Part shown: positions 7,773 to 16,613 of the stretch, piece after piece
Layout of the letters: every line of letters starts with the position of its first letter
Numbering within the stretch: position 1 is the first letter of the stretch
Made by a program: the position numbers and the translations under genes
Notes under the pieces: model-generated
Databases searched by the model: none
What the model saw: the letters and a program-made list of their open reading frames with translations, nothing else
Told to the model about the DNA's origin: nothing
Assembly (NCBI RefSeq): GCF_938028775.1
Contig: NZ_CALIZG010000016.1
Coordinates: 1 to 42,128, forward strand
Reading direction: 5' to 3'
DNA length: 42,128 nt
Source of the DNA: Mogibacterium diversum_A
GTDB lineage: Bacteria; Bacillota; Clostridia; Peptostreptococcales; Anaerovoracaceae

Positions 7773-8190
7773 CTTTGTGCACCTTACTGCTAATTAAGCA
7801 TCGTATCGCAGTGAATAGTGTGCCGAGAGCAACTAGTGGTAGCAATAGGAAGTACGCTTCTGAATAATCATATGTGAATGTGATCGTGGCATATAGGTAA
7901 AATACTGTCACAATCAGTGTTACAATAGCTATTGCTATATCTACAATCCGAAAGTTTCTTTTCCCTTTTAAAATTCTACCAATTGCTAGTACAGCGATTA
8001 CTGCAATTATCAAGAAAGTGACGAATTTTATACGATCAATTGGGACTGCCGCTGCTAGCTTACTACCGTTATAATTAAGCCACCTCACAAAACCCAACTT
8101 GGTATCTGCGAACATCTTGCAGTAGTATGCACCAACAAACATGGTGATGGCTAGAAAGTCCATTATTAAGTGTGATTTTCTTATTTTCAT
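7762..8190 (-). CDS. Unrecognised four-helix membrane protein, first gene of the ArsS operon
   Basis: I do not recognise this 142-residue protein. Four hydrophobic segments are visible at about 9-27, 54-73, 83-103 and 110-131. A basic N-terminus (MKIRKSH) and a charged C-terminus suggest both ends are cytoplasmic. No cysteine pair or catalytic motif stands out. I place the start at the ATG at 8190, preceded by a weak purine-rich AGAAGAGAAAGAG tract, not at the in-frame TTG at 8208. Its end overlaps the TVP38-reductase gene by 11 bases, and the operon promoter lies about 53 bases upstream. It could be a partner subunit of the fused TVP38 protein, but no function can be assigned. Confidence 0.7.
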   Translation of the reverse strand: MKIRKSHLIMDFLAITMFVGAYYCKMFADTKLGFVRWLNYNGSKLAAAVPIDRIKFVTFLIIAVIAVLAIGRILKGKRNFRIVDIAIAIVTLIVTVFYLYATITFTYDYSEAYFLLLPLVALGTLFTAIRCLISSKVHKDEK

Positions 8191-8242
8191 TTCTCTTTCT
8201 CTTCTCAAAAATTCAAATTGAGTATTATCTATTATCGTTTCT

Positions 8243-8270
8243 ATTATATATGAAATAAAGCCGCTGTCAG
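8243..8270 (-). promoter_or_regulatory. Promoter of the ArsS operon
   Basis: On the minus strand, CTGACA (8265-8270) and TATAAT (8243-8248) are separated by 16 bases: a perfect -10 and a five-of-six -35. The start codon is about 53 bases downstream of the -10. The -35 box lies inside the dyad at 8262-8285. Confidence 0.6.
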
Positions 8271-8285
8271 TAAAATCTAACAGCG
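8249..8285 (-). terminator. Possible terminator of the rhodanese gene, overlapping the next promoter
   Basis: CGCTGT and ACAGCG (8262-8267 and 8280-8285) form a 6-bp stem with a 12-base loop, 20 bases after the rhodanese stop. It is followed on the minus strand by GCTTTATTT. The stem is weak and the T-run is interrupted. Because it overlaps the -35 box it could equally be an operator. Confidence 0.35.
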
Positions 8286-8305
8286 ACTTATAGCTAAATT
8301 TTTGC

Positions 8306-9379
8306 TTACTTTTTCTTTGTAGCTTTACCAGTCTCTAGCTGTCCAGCAGTTGTGTGCTTGACATTTGAGCTCTTAGGATCTCCAACCTGAACTGGATAAT
8401 CGTCGTGCATCTGCCACTCATACCAGCCACCATCATAAACTGATATATTATTATATCCATTCTGATATAGTACGAGGAATGGTGGGCATGCTCTCCAACC
8501 AGTTCCGCAGTAGAATGCTAGGTGATTATCAAGTGTAAAGTCGCAGTCTTTCCATACTTTCTGGAATCCCTTTAGGGATTTTATAGTTCCATCCTTGTTA
8601 ACGAACTGTGCTACGTCGGCTGCACTGTTTGCACCTTTACCCCAAACTGCACCTTCTGGCTCTCCAGCCTTATCTATGTAGTCGTATCCACTTGTCTTTC
8701 CAAGCCACTCATTCTTTGATCTGATGCTGACAAGCTTGAAGTTCGGGTCCTTACCAAGCTTCTGTCTAACGTCCTGGATGCTTGTATAATATTCAGGATG
8801 TGCTGGAACCGCTACACCAAAGTCGGTTGCCTTTTTGCGCTTCGCAGGGTCACCCTTAACAGTTTCATATCCTGCCTTTTCCCATGCAGCGATGCCGCCA
8901 TCTAGAATCTTAACATCTGAAACTCCGCACCAGATATATGCAAATGCCACTCTTGCAACACCGGAAGTATCCTTTCCATAAAGGATAACTTTTGTATCCT
9001 TAGTGATTCCGTGCGCAAGCATATTATCTCTTACCTTCTCAGGTGATAGTAGGTTGTATGCACCTTCCTTAGATCCAGTTGCATCTTCAACTTCCTGATC
9101 CGATACATATATAGATCCTTTTATATGCCCCTTAACGAAATCTTTATCCTTTGAGGCTTTCGCTGGGTAGCCTACTTCCGCTACTACATAATCTTCGTAA
9201 CCCTTCTGGTTTTTGTCGATTACACTCTTAACCCACTTAGGAGTTACGTACACCTGTCTCTCTTTAACAGCAGGCGCTGACACTGGTTTTGCTTTCTCTT
9301 CGGATTTGTTTCCACATGCCGTTAGCATAGAAAGAGCAAAGACTAAAATAGTTGTCACTGCAAAGATTTTTTTCTTCAT
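8306..9379 (-). CDS. Two-domain rhodanese-type sulfurtransferase lipoprotein
   Basis: This 357-residue exported lipoprotein has an N-terminal signal peptide ending in the lipobox LTAC, with C22 as the lipidated residue. It resembles thiosulfate / 3-mercaptopyruvate sulfurtransferases. The first rhodanese domain (about 45-175) lacks the catalytic cysteine (VILYGKDTSGVAR), as is usual for the structural domain. The second (about 200-335) has the active loop YCGTGWRA with C291. It moves sulfane sulfur to cyanide or thiol acceptors, here outside the membrane. The start has AAAAGGGA 11 bases upstream. It sits upstream of the ArsS operon on the same strand, but a hairpin and a separate promoter intervene, so a functional link is only possible. 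Confidence 0.85.
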   Translation of the reverse strand: MKKKIFAVTTILVFALSMLTACGNKSEEKAKPVSAPAVKERQVYVTPKWVKSVIDKNQKGYEDYVVAEVGYPAKASKDKDFVKGHIKGSIYVSDQEVEDATGSKEGAYNLLSPEKVRDNMLAHGITKDTKVILYGKDTSGVARVAFAYIWCGVSDVKILDGGIAAWEKAGYETVKGDPAKRKKATDFGVAVPAHPEYYTSIQDVRQKLGKDPNFKLVSIRSKNEWLGKTSGYDYIDKAGEPEGAVWGKGANSAADVAQFVNKDGTIKSLKGFQKVWKDCDFTLDNHLAFYCGTGWRACPPFLVLYQNGYNNISVYDGGWYEWQMHDDYPVQVGDPKSSNVKHTTAGQLETGKATKKK

Positions 9380-9587
9380 TTCTAGTTGTCCCTTTTCTTA
9401 ATCAAACAGATATAACTTATGAGATTAATTGAAACACCTACACTAAGTGAATGGACTCACATTAGTTCAAAGGCACCTTCTCTTTCATGGATTATATATC
9501 AGTGACGATTTAAATCTCCATTGATAAAATTTATATAGATATATTAGTATATTGATTTTTCTATACTTCGCGAACAGCTTTCAGCCA
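9380..9587 (-). other. Leader and promoter region of the rhodanese gene
   Basis: No open frame is credible here. On the minus strand a TATAAT box lies at 9491-9496 without a good -35, about 112 bases before the start codon. The intervening leader holds an imperfect hairpin at 9443-9465 (CTAATGTGA with TCACTTAG, one bulge). The region is AT-rich. No known riboswitch signature is visible. Confidence 0.3.
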
Positions 9588-9627
9588 AAAAGACACTGAC
9601 CATCATAATATCATGGTCGGTGTCTTT
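9588..9627 (-). terminator. Rho-independent terminator of buk
   Basis: A 15-bp stem, AAAGACACCGACCAT with ATGGTCAGTGTCTTT on the minus strand (one G-T pair, 9-base loop), is followed by TTTTTGG. It lies about 50 bases after the buk stop codon. Confidence 0.8.
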
Positions 9628-9676
9628 CAGATTAATCTCAAGGATATATATTCATCTAATTTCTTAGTTTTGCGAC

Positions 9677-10822
9677 TTACTTCGCTGGAGTTGTATAAGG
9701 CTCTACACCTTTGCAGATGCGGATTCTGTCAACTGCCGCAGCCTTAATTTCACCGAAGTCCTGAAGCTTCTCTTCGCCTTTCAGAACTCTTAAAGCTCCA
9801 GCTGCTAAAGCTTCCATCTCATATTCGCCAGGCATCATCTCAACTGGAGCAATCCAGCTTACCATGCCCTCGATGATATCTGTAAGGAACTTGGAGTAAG
9901 CGACTCCGCCTGTGAGGATGATTCTATCAACCTTGCCAGCCACTGGAGCAGATAGTTTAGCGATATCCTTAGCGATTCCATATGCCATTGCCTCGTATAC
10001 GACCTTCGCATACTCGTTGCCTGCGTCTATCATCTTCTCTACCTCGATAGCATCTGTAGTGCCGAGATGAGCTTTGAGTCCGCCTGCACCGTGGAACTTC
10101 TTCATTACAGTCTTTGCATCATTACCTGATGTGAAGCAGTAATTTACAAGATCCTTACAACCTACTGCCCCACCACGCTCTGGCGAGAAGTTTCCTTCAT
10201 CGTCGTTTACGCAGTCGATATTTACACCATTGTGATAAAGTCTAATCGAGCTTCCGCCACCCATGTGAGCAACTATGAATGTGCACTCGTCAAATGGCTT
10301 CTTGAGCACTTCATCAGCGCACTTGATAGCCATCGCTCTCGTGTTTAGAGTGTGTCCAACCGTGTAACGAGGAATCTCCGGAACGCCGGAAACTCTTGCT
10401 ACTGCCTGCATCTCATCTGTTCCGATTGCATCGTAGATGCACGCAGGGATTCCAAACTCTTTTTTGAGATCAAACGCAATCATGCTGCCAAGTAGCGATG
10501 CATGCTTCGCTGTGTCCTCTGGTCTCGTCAGATAATCGATCATCTCCTGGTCGATTCCAATAGCGCCGTGTGGGCAAGCGATAATATTTCCACCTCTCGA
10601 GCATACTGCTGTAAGTGTATTAACGCCGATACCGTTGCTCTCAAGAGCCTCTCTTACTTTCTCATTACGGAAGTTAAACTGCTCAAGCACATCATCGAAC
10701 TGAGCCATCTCCTCCTGTGTATGTCTGATTGTTTCCTTAAAAACCTCCTGAGCATCATCGTATACAGCAATCTTACTTGATGTAGATCCTAGATTAAGCA
10801 CAAGAATTCTTTCCTTACTCAT
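9677..10822 (-). CDS. buk: Butyrate kinase
   Basis: This cytosolic acetate/butyrate kinase family enzyme (381 residues, slightly longer than the usual 355-360) interconverts butyryl phosphate plus ADP with butyrate plus ATP, the last energy-yielding step of one butyrate pathway. Visible are the N-terminal phosphate loop LVLNLGSTSSKIAVYD, VGHTLNTRA, the ATP-site AHMGGGSSIRLY, and the C-terminal ILTGGVAYS. These match butyrate kinase more closely than acetate kinase. The ATG has AAAGGGA 11 bases upstream. It stands alone between its own terminator and a candidate promoter; phosphotransbutyrylase (ptb), its usual partner, is not in the window. Confidence 0.92.
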   Translation of the reverse strand: MSKERILVLNLGSTSSKIAVYDDAQEVFKETIRHTQEEMAQFDDVLEQFNFRNEKVREALESNGIGVNTLTAVCSRGGNIIACPHGAIGIDQEMIDYLTRPEDTAKHASLLGSMIAFDLKKEFGIPACIYDAIGTDEMQAVARVSGVPEIPRYTVGHTLNTRAMAIKCADEVLKKPFDECTFIVAHMGGGSSIRLYHNGVNIDCVNDDEGNFSPERGGAVGCKDLVNYCFTSGNDAKTVMKKFHGAGGLKAHLGTTDAIEVEKMIDAGNEYAKVVYEAMAYGIAKDIAKLSAPVAGKVDRIILTGGVAYSKFLTDIIEGMVSWIAPVEMMPGEYEMEALAAGALRVLKGEEKLQDFGEIKAAAVDRIRICKGVEPYTTPAK

Positions 10823-10847
10823 TTTTCCAGTTTCCCTTTCTGAATTA

Positions 10848-10853
10848 ATTATA
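10848..10853 (-). promoter_or_regulatory. Candidate -10 box for buk
   Basis: A perfect TATAAT on the minus strand lies 25 bases before the buk ATG. The -35 region (about 10871-10877, TTCGTAA) matches poorly. Position and the need for a promoter after the purL stop make it plausible. Confidence 0.35.
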
Positions 10854-10940
10854 CATACGTTACCTTCGTATTACGAAAAGTAGTATATCACACTCGAAGG
10901 CCACAATGTCAGCACTAAACTGAACGTTTTTTCACTATCC

Positions 10941-13900
10941 CTATTCTTCGCCTCTGAAGTACGAAACCGCTGACTCAAATAGTCCTAGCTCAAACTCCCC
11001 TGGTACGTTCTTGTATAGGCCCTCTCCAATTCTTTCGGAGTGTCCCATCTTGCCGAGAATCCTTCCGTCTGGCGAGAGTATTCCTTCGATAGCCATAGAT
11101 GAACCGTTTGGATTGAACTGGATGTCCATAGTTGGATTTCCTTCAAAATCAACGTACTGCGTCAGGATCTGCCCATTCTCGAGCATTGTATCTATATCGT
11201 TAGTGTTAGCTACAAACCTACCTTCGCCGTGTGAGATTGGCACAGTCAGTATCTGTCCAACGCTCGCTTTCCTAAGCCAAGGTGACCTTGTCGAGCACAC
11301 CTTAGTTCTCACGAGTTTAGACTGGTGTCTGCCGATATTATTGAATGTTATAGTTGGGCTGTTTTCCTTCTGCACGCCGATCTCTCCATATGGTAGCAAT
11401 CCGAGCTTGATTAGTGCCTGGAATCCATTGCAGATTCCTGCAACTAGTCCATCTCGTTCGTTTAGCAGCTTCATGAGCTCTACAGAAATTGCTTCATTTC
11501 TCAGGAACGAAGTGATGAACTTACCAGAGCCATCCGGCTCGTCAGCACCCGAGAAACCTCCTGGGATAAATAAGACGTTCGCCTTAGCGAGTGCTGCTGC
11601 AAACTCCTTTACAGAGCGCTTTAGATGGTCTGCAGTAAGGTTGTTAACAACGAATATCTCTGCCTCACCACCGGCCTTCTCAACGGCTCTAGCCGTATCG
11701 TATTCGCAGTTCGTGCCCGGGAATACAGGGATTAAGAACCTTGGTTTATCCACAGTGCTTCCTGGAGCTTCATCGCTTCTTGTTCTATATATCATCTCAG
11801 GAACTCGTTCCTCTGAAGTCCTCATATTGCAGCTATATACAGGCTCTAGCTTGTCCTCGTAAAGCGCGTTAAGAGCTAGTAGGCGCACGCGACCCTTCTT
11901 GCTGCCGATGGATTCGCGGGAAACCGTCTTTCCCAGAAGCTTCATATCCGCTGTCAAATCTATATCCTTACTAGTCTCGATGATAAAGCTGCCGTACGCA
12001 TAACCGAACATCTCTCTCATGGAGATGCTTTCGTCGAACTCGAAGCCGATGTTGTTGCCGATTGCCATTTTGAAGACAGCCTCTACAGGTCCACCGAATC
12101 CAGGAGTGTAGCATGCAGCAACTAGTCCGTTATCAACGAGTGTTCTAACCAGCTTGAAGTTCTTGATGAGCGATTCAGCCTTTGGAAGTCCGTCCTCACC
12201 AAGCTCTGGTCTAAGCCACACAACTTCGTGCCCTCTGCCCTTGAACTCTGGTGAAACCACTTTGCAGAGTTCATCTGTAGTTACTGCAAAAGAAATAAGA
12301 GTTGGTGGAACGTGAATATCCTCGAAAGTTCCGCTCATGGAATCCTTACCACCGATTGCTCCGATGCCAAGCTCCATCTGCGCTCTGAACGCACCGAGAA
12401 CTGCGCTAAAAGCTTTGCCCCAAGACTTGTCGTTATCACCTAGCTTCTCGAAATATTCCTGAAGGCTTAGATATATGTGGTCATAGCTAGCGCCTGTTGC
12501 TACGAGCTTCGCAACACTCTCCACGATTGCAAGATATGCACCGTGGTAAGGGCTCTGCTCTAGGATATATGGATTGAAACCATACGACATCATCGATACG
12601 GTACTGCACTCGCCCTCGAGCATTGGAATCTTGTGAACCATAGCCTGAATAGGTGTTCTCTGCTTGATTCCGCCAAAAGGCATCAGGACTGTATTTCCGC
12701 CGATTGTCGAGTCAAAACGTTCTGAAAGTCCTCTCTTCGAGCAGACATTGAGGTCGGATACGAGGTCCTTCATGCCTTTCTCAAAATCTCTAGGTATCTC
12801 TTTATCGAATCTACGAGCACCCTCAACCACGACGTCAGCTTCTTTCTCCGCACCGTTAGTATCTAGGAATTCTCTGGAAATATTTACAATCTGCTGGCCT
12901 CTGAAGTTCATCGTGAGATAAGCCTTTTCTGTAACAGTAGCTACTGTTGTCGCCTCGAGATTCTCGCTCTCCGCGAGCTTCTTGAATTTATCTGCATCGG
13001 ATGCTGCAACTACAACAGCCATTCTCTCCTGAGACTCACTGATTGCGAGTTCCGTTCCATCAAGCCCGTCGTACTTCTTAGGCACGTTGTCCAAAGTCAC
13101 TTCTAGTCCATCTGCTAGCTCGCCGATGGCAACTGAAACTCCACCTGCACCGAAGTCATTACAGCGCTTAATGAGCGTAGTCGCCTCTGGGTTTCTGAAC
13201 AGTCTCTGAATCTTTCTCTCCTCAGGAGCGTTGCCCTTCTGAACCTCCGCCCCGCATGACTCTAACGATTCCATACTGTGAGACTTTGACGAACCTGTAG
13301 CTCCACCGATTCCGTCTCTACCAGTTCTGCCGCCCAGCAGGATGATAACATCGCCTGCTTCTGGCCTCTCTCTCCTGATATTCTCTGCTGGAGCAGCCGC
13401 AACCACCGCACCAACTTCCATTCTCTTTGCCACATATCCTTCGTGATACACCTCATCTACGAGCCCCGTCGTGAGTCCAATCTGGTTTCCGTATGAGCTG
13501 TATCCTGAGGCAGCGGTTGTCGTAATCTTCTTTTGCGAAAGCTTCCCTGGCCTCGTCTCTGACTCAGGTGTGAGCGGATTTCCCGCGCCCGTTACACGCA
13601 TCGCTGCATATACGTAGCTTCTGCCCGATAGCGGGTCTCTAATAGCTCCACCGATACAAGTTGCAGCTCCACCAAATGGCTCGATTTCCGTAGGGTGATT
13701 GTGCGTCTCGTTCTTGAACAGCAGAACCCAATCCTGCTCTTCTCCGTCGATATTCGCCTTGAAATCAACTGTGCATGCGTTAATTTCCTCCGACTCCACG
13801 ACATCTACCATCTTGCCGTTCTCCTTGAGCGCCTTAACCGCAATAGTCGCAACGTTCATCAAGCTGATTGGCTTGTGTACTCCTAGCTGCTTACGAAGCT

Positions 13901-14648
13901 CCTGGTACTCGCTAAATGTCTTGTTGATAGTTTCATCCTTAAAGACAACACCCCTGATGGTCGTGTTGAAAGTGGTGTGACGGCAGTGGTCTGACCAGTA
14001 TGTATCGATAACCTTAATCTCGGCAACGCTCGGATCTCTGCCCTCCTCTTTGAAATACTCACGGCACATCTTGAGGTCCTCGATATCCATCGCAAGCGAA
14101 TTTGCCGCCAGGTAAGTCTCGAGGTCTGCGTCTGTATAATTTATAAAGTTCTTAATCGTCGCAACGGGTGCTGGCTCAGGATACTTTGCCTTTAGTGTAG
14201 CAGGAACTCCAAGCGAAGCTTCGCGCGACTCAACTGGGTTAATTAGATAATCCTTAATTTTCTCAAGCTCCTCGTTGGATAGCTCTCCCTCCAGGATATA
14301 GATTACTGCTGACTTTACTGTCGGCTTCTCATCTGGAGCGATAAACTGGAGGCACTCCTCTGCCGAGCTCGCTCTCTGGTCGAATTGACCAGGTAGATAT
14401 TCTACAGCAATCACTACCTGCTTACGGAAGTCCATATCCGTGCAGCTAGTATCAGTTGGCGGTTCTGAGAAAATCGTTCCACGCGCCTCTTCAAAAGCCT
14501 TATCTGATAAGTCCTCGATTAGGTATCTATTGATCACTCTGATGTTCGTCAAGCTCGCAATCTGCAGGTTTTCTCTGAACTCCTTGATAAGCTCCTTTGC
14601 CCTATTTGCGAATTCCGGCTTCTTCTCTACGTATAAAGCTTTGACCAT
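10941..14648 (-). CDS. purL: Phosphoribosylformylglycinamidine synthase, single-chain form
   Basis: This 1235-residue enzyme converts FGAR, ATP and glutamine to FGAM. Residues up to about 180 form the N-terminal region. The two ATP-binding AIR-synthase-like halves follow, with WSDHCRHTTFNT (about 220-231) and LLFKNETHNHPTE (about 310-322) as landmarks. The C-terminal class I glutamine amidotransferase (from about residue 975) has FPGTNCEYD, the nucleophile cysteine in GICNGFQ, and the PISHGEGRF histidine/glutamate region. The single-chain form replaces the PurS/PurQ/PurL complex of Bacillus, and clostridia commonly use it. AGGAG lies 7 bases before the ATG. It is the last gene of the pur operon, 74 bases after purD. 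Confidence 0.97.
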   Translation of the reverse strand: MVKALYVEKKPEFANRAKELIKEFRENLQIASLTNIRVINRYLIEDLSDKAFEEARGTIFSEPPTDTSCTDMDFRKQVVIAVEYLPGQFDQRASSAEECLQFIAPDEKPTVKSAVIYILEGELSNEELEKIKDYLINPVESREASLGVPATLKAKYPEPAPVATIKNFINYTDADLETYLAANSLAMDIEDLKMCREYFKEEGRDPSVAEIKVIDTYWSDHCRHTTFNTTIRGVVFKDETINKTFSEYQELRKQLGVHKPISLMNVATIAVKALKENGKMVDVVESEEINACTVDFKANIDGEEQDWVLLFKNETHNHPTEIEPFGGAATCIGGAIRDPLSGRSYVYAAMRVTGAGNPLTPESETRPGKLSQKKITTTAASGYSSYGNQIGLTTGLVDEVYHEGYVAKRMEVGAVVAAAPAENIRRERPEAGDVIILLGGRTGRDGIGGATGSSKSHSMESLESCGAEVQKGNAPEERKIQRLFRNPEATTLIKRCNDFGAGGVSVAIGELADGLEVTLDNVPKKYDGLDGTELAISESQERMAVVVAASDADKFKKLAESENLEATTVATVTEKAYLTMNFRGQQIVNISREFLDTNGAEKEADVVVEGARRFDKEIPRDFEKGMKDLVSDLNVCSKRGLSERFDSTIGGNTVLMPFGGIKQRTPIQAMVHKIPMLEGECSTVSMMSYGFNPYILEQSPYHGAYLAIVESVAKLVATGASYDHIYLSLQEYFEKLGDNDKSWGKAFSAVLGAFRAQMELGIGAIGGKDSMSGTFEDIHVPPTLISFAVTTDELCKVVSPEFKGRGHEVVWLRPELGEDGLPKAESLIKNFKLVRTLVDNGLVAACYTPGFGGPVEAVFKMAIGNNIGFEFDESISMREMFGYAYGSFIIETSKDIDLTADMKLLGKTVSRESIGSKKGRVRLLALNALYEDKLEPVYSCNMRTSEERVPEMIYRTRSDEAPGSTVDKPRFLIPVFPGTNCEYDTARAVEKAGGEAEIFVVNNLTADHLKRSVKEFAAALAKANVLFIPGGFSGADEPDGSGKFITSFLRNEAISVELMKLLNERDGLVAGICNGFQALIKLGLLPYGEIGVQKENSPTITFNNIGRHQSKLVRTKVCSTRSPWLRKASVGQILTVPISHGEGRFVANTNDIDTMLENGQILTQYVDFEGNPTMDIQFNPNGSSMAIEGILSPDGRILGKMGHSERIGEGLYKNVPGEFELGLFESAVSYFRGEE

Positions 14649-14722
14649 GCCATTACTCCTGTCTCTAATCAGTCATTTATTATTGTTATAGTTTTAAATA
14701 TAAGTGCTTAGTTAAGCGTCCG

Positions 14723-15985
14723 TTATCTTCGTGCTGCGAGCGCCTTCGCTCCGATATCTCTTCTAAAATACATATTATCGAAATGCACTTCTCCGAGCTT
14801 CGCATAGGCTTTATCCACCGCTTCATCGAGTGTCGGAGCTGTCTCCACCACACCGAGCACTCTGCCGCCGCTTGTCACCTGCTTGCCATCTTTGAGCTTA
14901 CTGCCTGCGATATAAATGTGCTCATGCTCCTTAGGAAGCTTTATCTCAAATCCCTTTTCATATGATGCAGGGTATCCATCTGAGGCAGCTACTACGCAGC
15001 ATGCGGCTTCTTCTCTAAATGAGAACTTCACATCAGCCAGTGTGCCGTCTGTAGTTGCTCTCATGATTTCTAGAAGGTCTCCCTCTAGGAGCGGAAGCAC
15101 TACCTGTGTCTCTGGATCTCCAAACCTACTGTTGTATTCGATGACCTTCGGTCCATCCTTGGTGAGCATGAGTCCGAAGTATAGACAGCCCTTAAAAGCT
15201 CTTCCCTCAGCTGCCATAGCTTCGATAGTGGGCCTAAATATCTGCTCCATGCACTGCTCGCTAATTTCCTCTGTGTAGTAAGGGTTAGGAGCAACGGTGC
15301 CCATGCCTCCAGTATTGAGCCCCTTATCTCCATCGAGAGCTCTCTTGTGGTCCATCGAGGAAACCATCGGTCTAACTACCTTGCCGTCAGTGAACGATAG
15401 CACGCTTACCTCAGGACCTTCTAGGAATTCCTCTATGACTACAGTATCTCCGCTCGCACCGAACTTATGGTCTTCCATAATCGTGCGGAGTCCCTCTCTG
15501 GCCTCTTCGCGAGTTTCAGCAATGATTACACCCTTACCTAGCGCAAGCCCATCAGCCTTGATTACCGTCGGCATCGGGCAAGTTTCTACGTACTCTAGAG
15601 CAGCGTTCATGTCACTAAAAATCTCGTACTCAGCAGTCGGTATCCCGTATTTCTTCATGAGCTGCTTGGAAAATGCTTTGCTTCCCTCAATAATCGCCGC
15701 TGCTTTGTTTGGACCGAAGCAGGGAATTCCCTTTTCTTCGAGCATGTCCACGAGTCCAAGAACTAGCGGATCGTCGGGAGCTACGACAACGTAGTCTAGC
15801 TTTTTTTCTACTGCAAAATCAACGATTTTATCAAGGTCCTTCGCACCAATAGCAATGCATTCCGCATCTTCTGCGATGCCGCCATTGCCGGGAAGTGCAT
15901 AGATGTGCGATACATCATTGCTGTGCTTTAGACTCCTGATTATGGCATGCTCTCTACCGCCGCCACCAATTACTGCAATATTCAT
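14723..15985 (-). CDS. purD: Phosphoribosylamine-glycine ligase (GAR synthetase)
   Basis: This 420-residue ATP-grasp ligase joins glycine to phosphoribosylamine, the second step of purine synthesis. The N-terminus MNIAVIGGGGREHAI is diagnostic. IKADGLALGKGVIIA (about 138-152) is the nucleotide-binding region, and GCLYFGLMLTKDGPKVIEYN with SRFGDPETQ forms the metal-binding core. The frame is open upstream to 16048, but the ATG at 15985 is the true start: it overlaps the purN stop as TAATG and has AAGGAGAGG just before it. The protein is full length with no visible lesion. Confidence 0.96.
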   Translation of the reverse strand: MNIAVIGGGGREHAIIRSLKHSNDVSHIYALPGNGGIAEDAECIAIGAKDLDKIVDFAVEKKLDYVVVAPDDPLVLGLVDMLEEKGIPCFGPNKAAAIIEGSKAFSKQLMKKYGIPTAEYEIFSDMNAALEYVETCPMPTVIKADGLALGKGVIIAETREEAREGLRTIMEDHKFGASGDTVVIEEFLEGPEVSVLSFTDGKVVRPMVSSMDHKRALDGDKGLNTGGMGTVAPNPYYTEEISEQCMEQIFRPTIEAMAAEGRAFKGCLYFGLMLTKDGPKVIEYNSRFGDPETQVVLPLLEGDLLEIMRATTDGTLADVKFSFREEAACCVVAASDGYPASYEKGFEIKLPKEHEHIYIAGSKLKDGKQVTSGGRVLGVVETAPTLDEAVDKAYAKLGEVHFDNMYFRRDIGAKALAARR

Positions 15986-16581
15986 TATCCTCTCCTTGCC
16001 ACTATCTCTGCTGCGACCTTTTCGACTGCCGCTGGCAGAAGCTTCCACTCAGCTTCCTCCATAACTCGTCTCTGGAGAATTTCTGGCGTGTCGCCACCCT
16101 TAACATCTACTGCACGCTGAGCGATAATCTTGCCACCATCCGTAACTTCATTTACGAAATGAACAGTTGCACCTGTCACCTTTACACCGTATGAAAGTGC
16201 AGCCTCGTGAACGCGAAGTCCGTAGAAGCCGTCGCCGCAAAACGACGGGATGAGTGATGGATGCACATTGATAATCCTATCTGGATATCTGCTGACAAAA
16301 TCGCTGCTAAGAATCTTAAGAAATCCCGCCAGCACGATGATGTCTATCTCGTGCTCATCTAGAAGTTCTATGAGCTCCTGCTCAAAATTCTCCTTGCCGA
16401 TATAAACATGCTTTATACCTGCTCTCTCAGCCCTATCAAGACCTCCTGCATTCTTGCGAGAAGAAACCACAAGTGCGAGCTCCACATGCGGAAGCTCACC
16501 TGCTGCCAACCTATCTATGATAGCCTGCAGGTTCGTACCCCCTCCAGATATTAGAACTGCGACCTTTGCAAAACTACTCAT
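15985..16581 (-). CDS. purN: Phosphoribosylglycinamide formyltransferase
   Basis: This 198-residue folate-dependent enzyme transfers a formyl group from 10-formyl-THF to GAR. It shows the substrate loop LISGGGTNLQAII near the N-terminus, the catalytic segment IINVHPSLIPSF (Asn and His), and VTDGG with the catalytic aspartate. The ATG at 16581 was preferred over a GTG two codons upstream because GGAGAG then sits at normal spacing. Its stop overlaps the purD start. The order purM-purN-purD is conserved in Firmicutes, but purH, often placed between purN and purD, is absent here. Confidence 0.95.
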   Translation of the reverse strand: MSSFAKVAVLISGGGTNLQAIIDRLAAGELPHVELALVVSSRKNAGGLDRAERAGIKHVYIGKENFEQELIELLDEHEIDIIVLAGFLKILSSDFVSRYPDRIINVHPSLIPSFCGDGFYGLRVHEAALSYGVKVTGATVHFVNEVTDGGKIIAQRAVDVKGGDTPEILQRRVMEEAEWKLLPAAVEKVAAEIVARRG

Positions 16582-16613
16582 CTTCACTCTCCACCGTGTA
16601 TATGCAAGGCTAA

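Noticed and set aside
11011..11862. Plus-strand open frame of 283 codons inside purL
   Set aside because: It lies antisense to a fully conserved purL region containing the amidotransferase motifs; it is a shadow of the coding strand.
15297..15794. Plus-strand open frame opposite purD
   Set aside because: It is antisense to conserved ATP-grasp motifs of purD.
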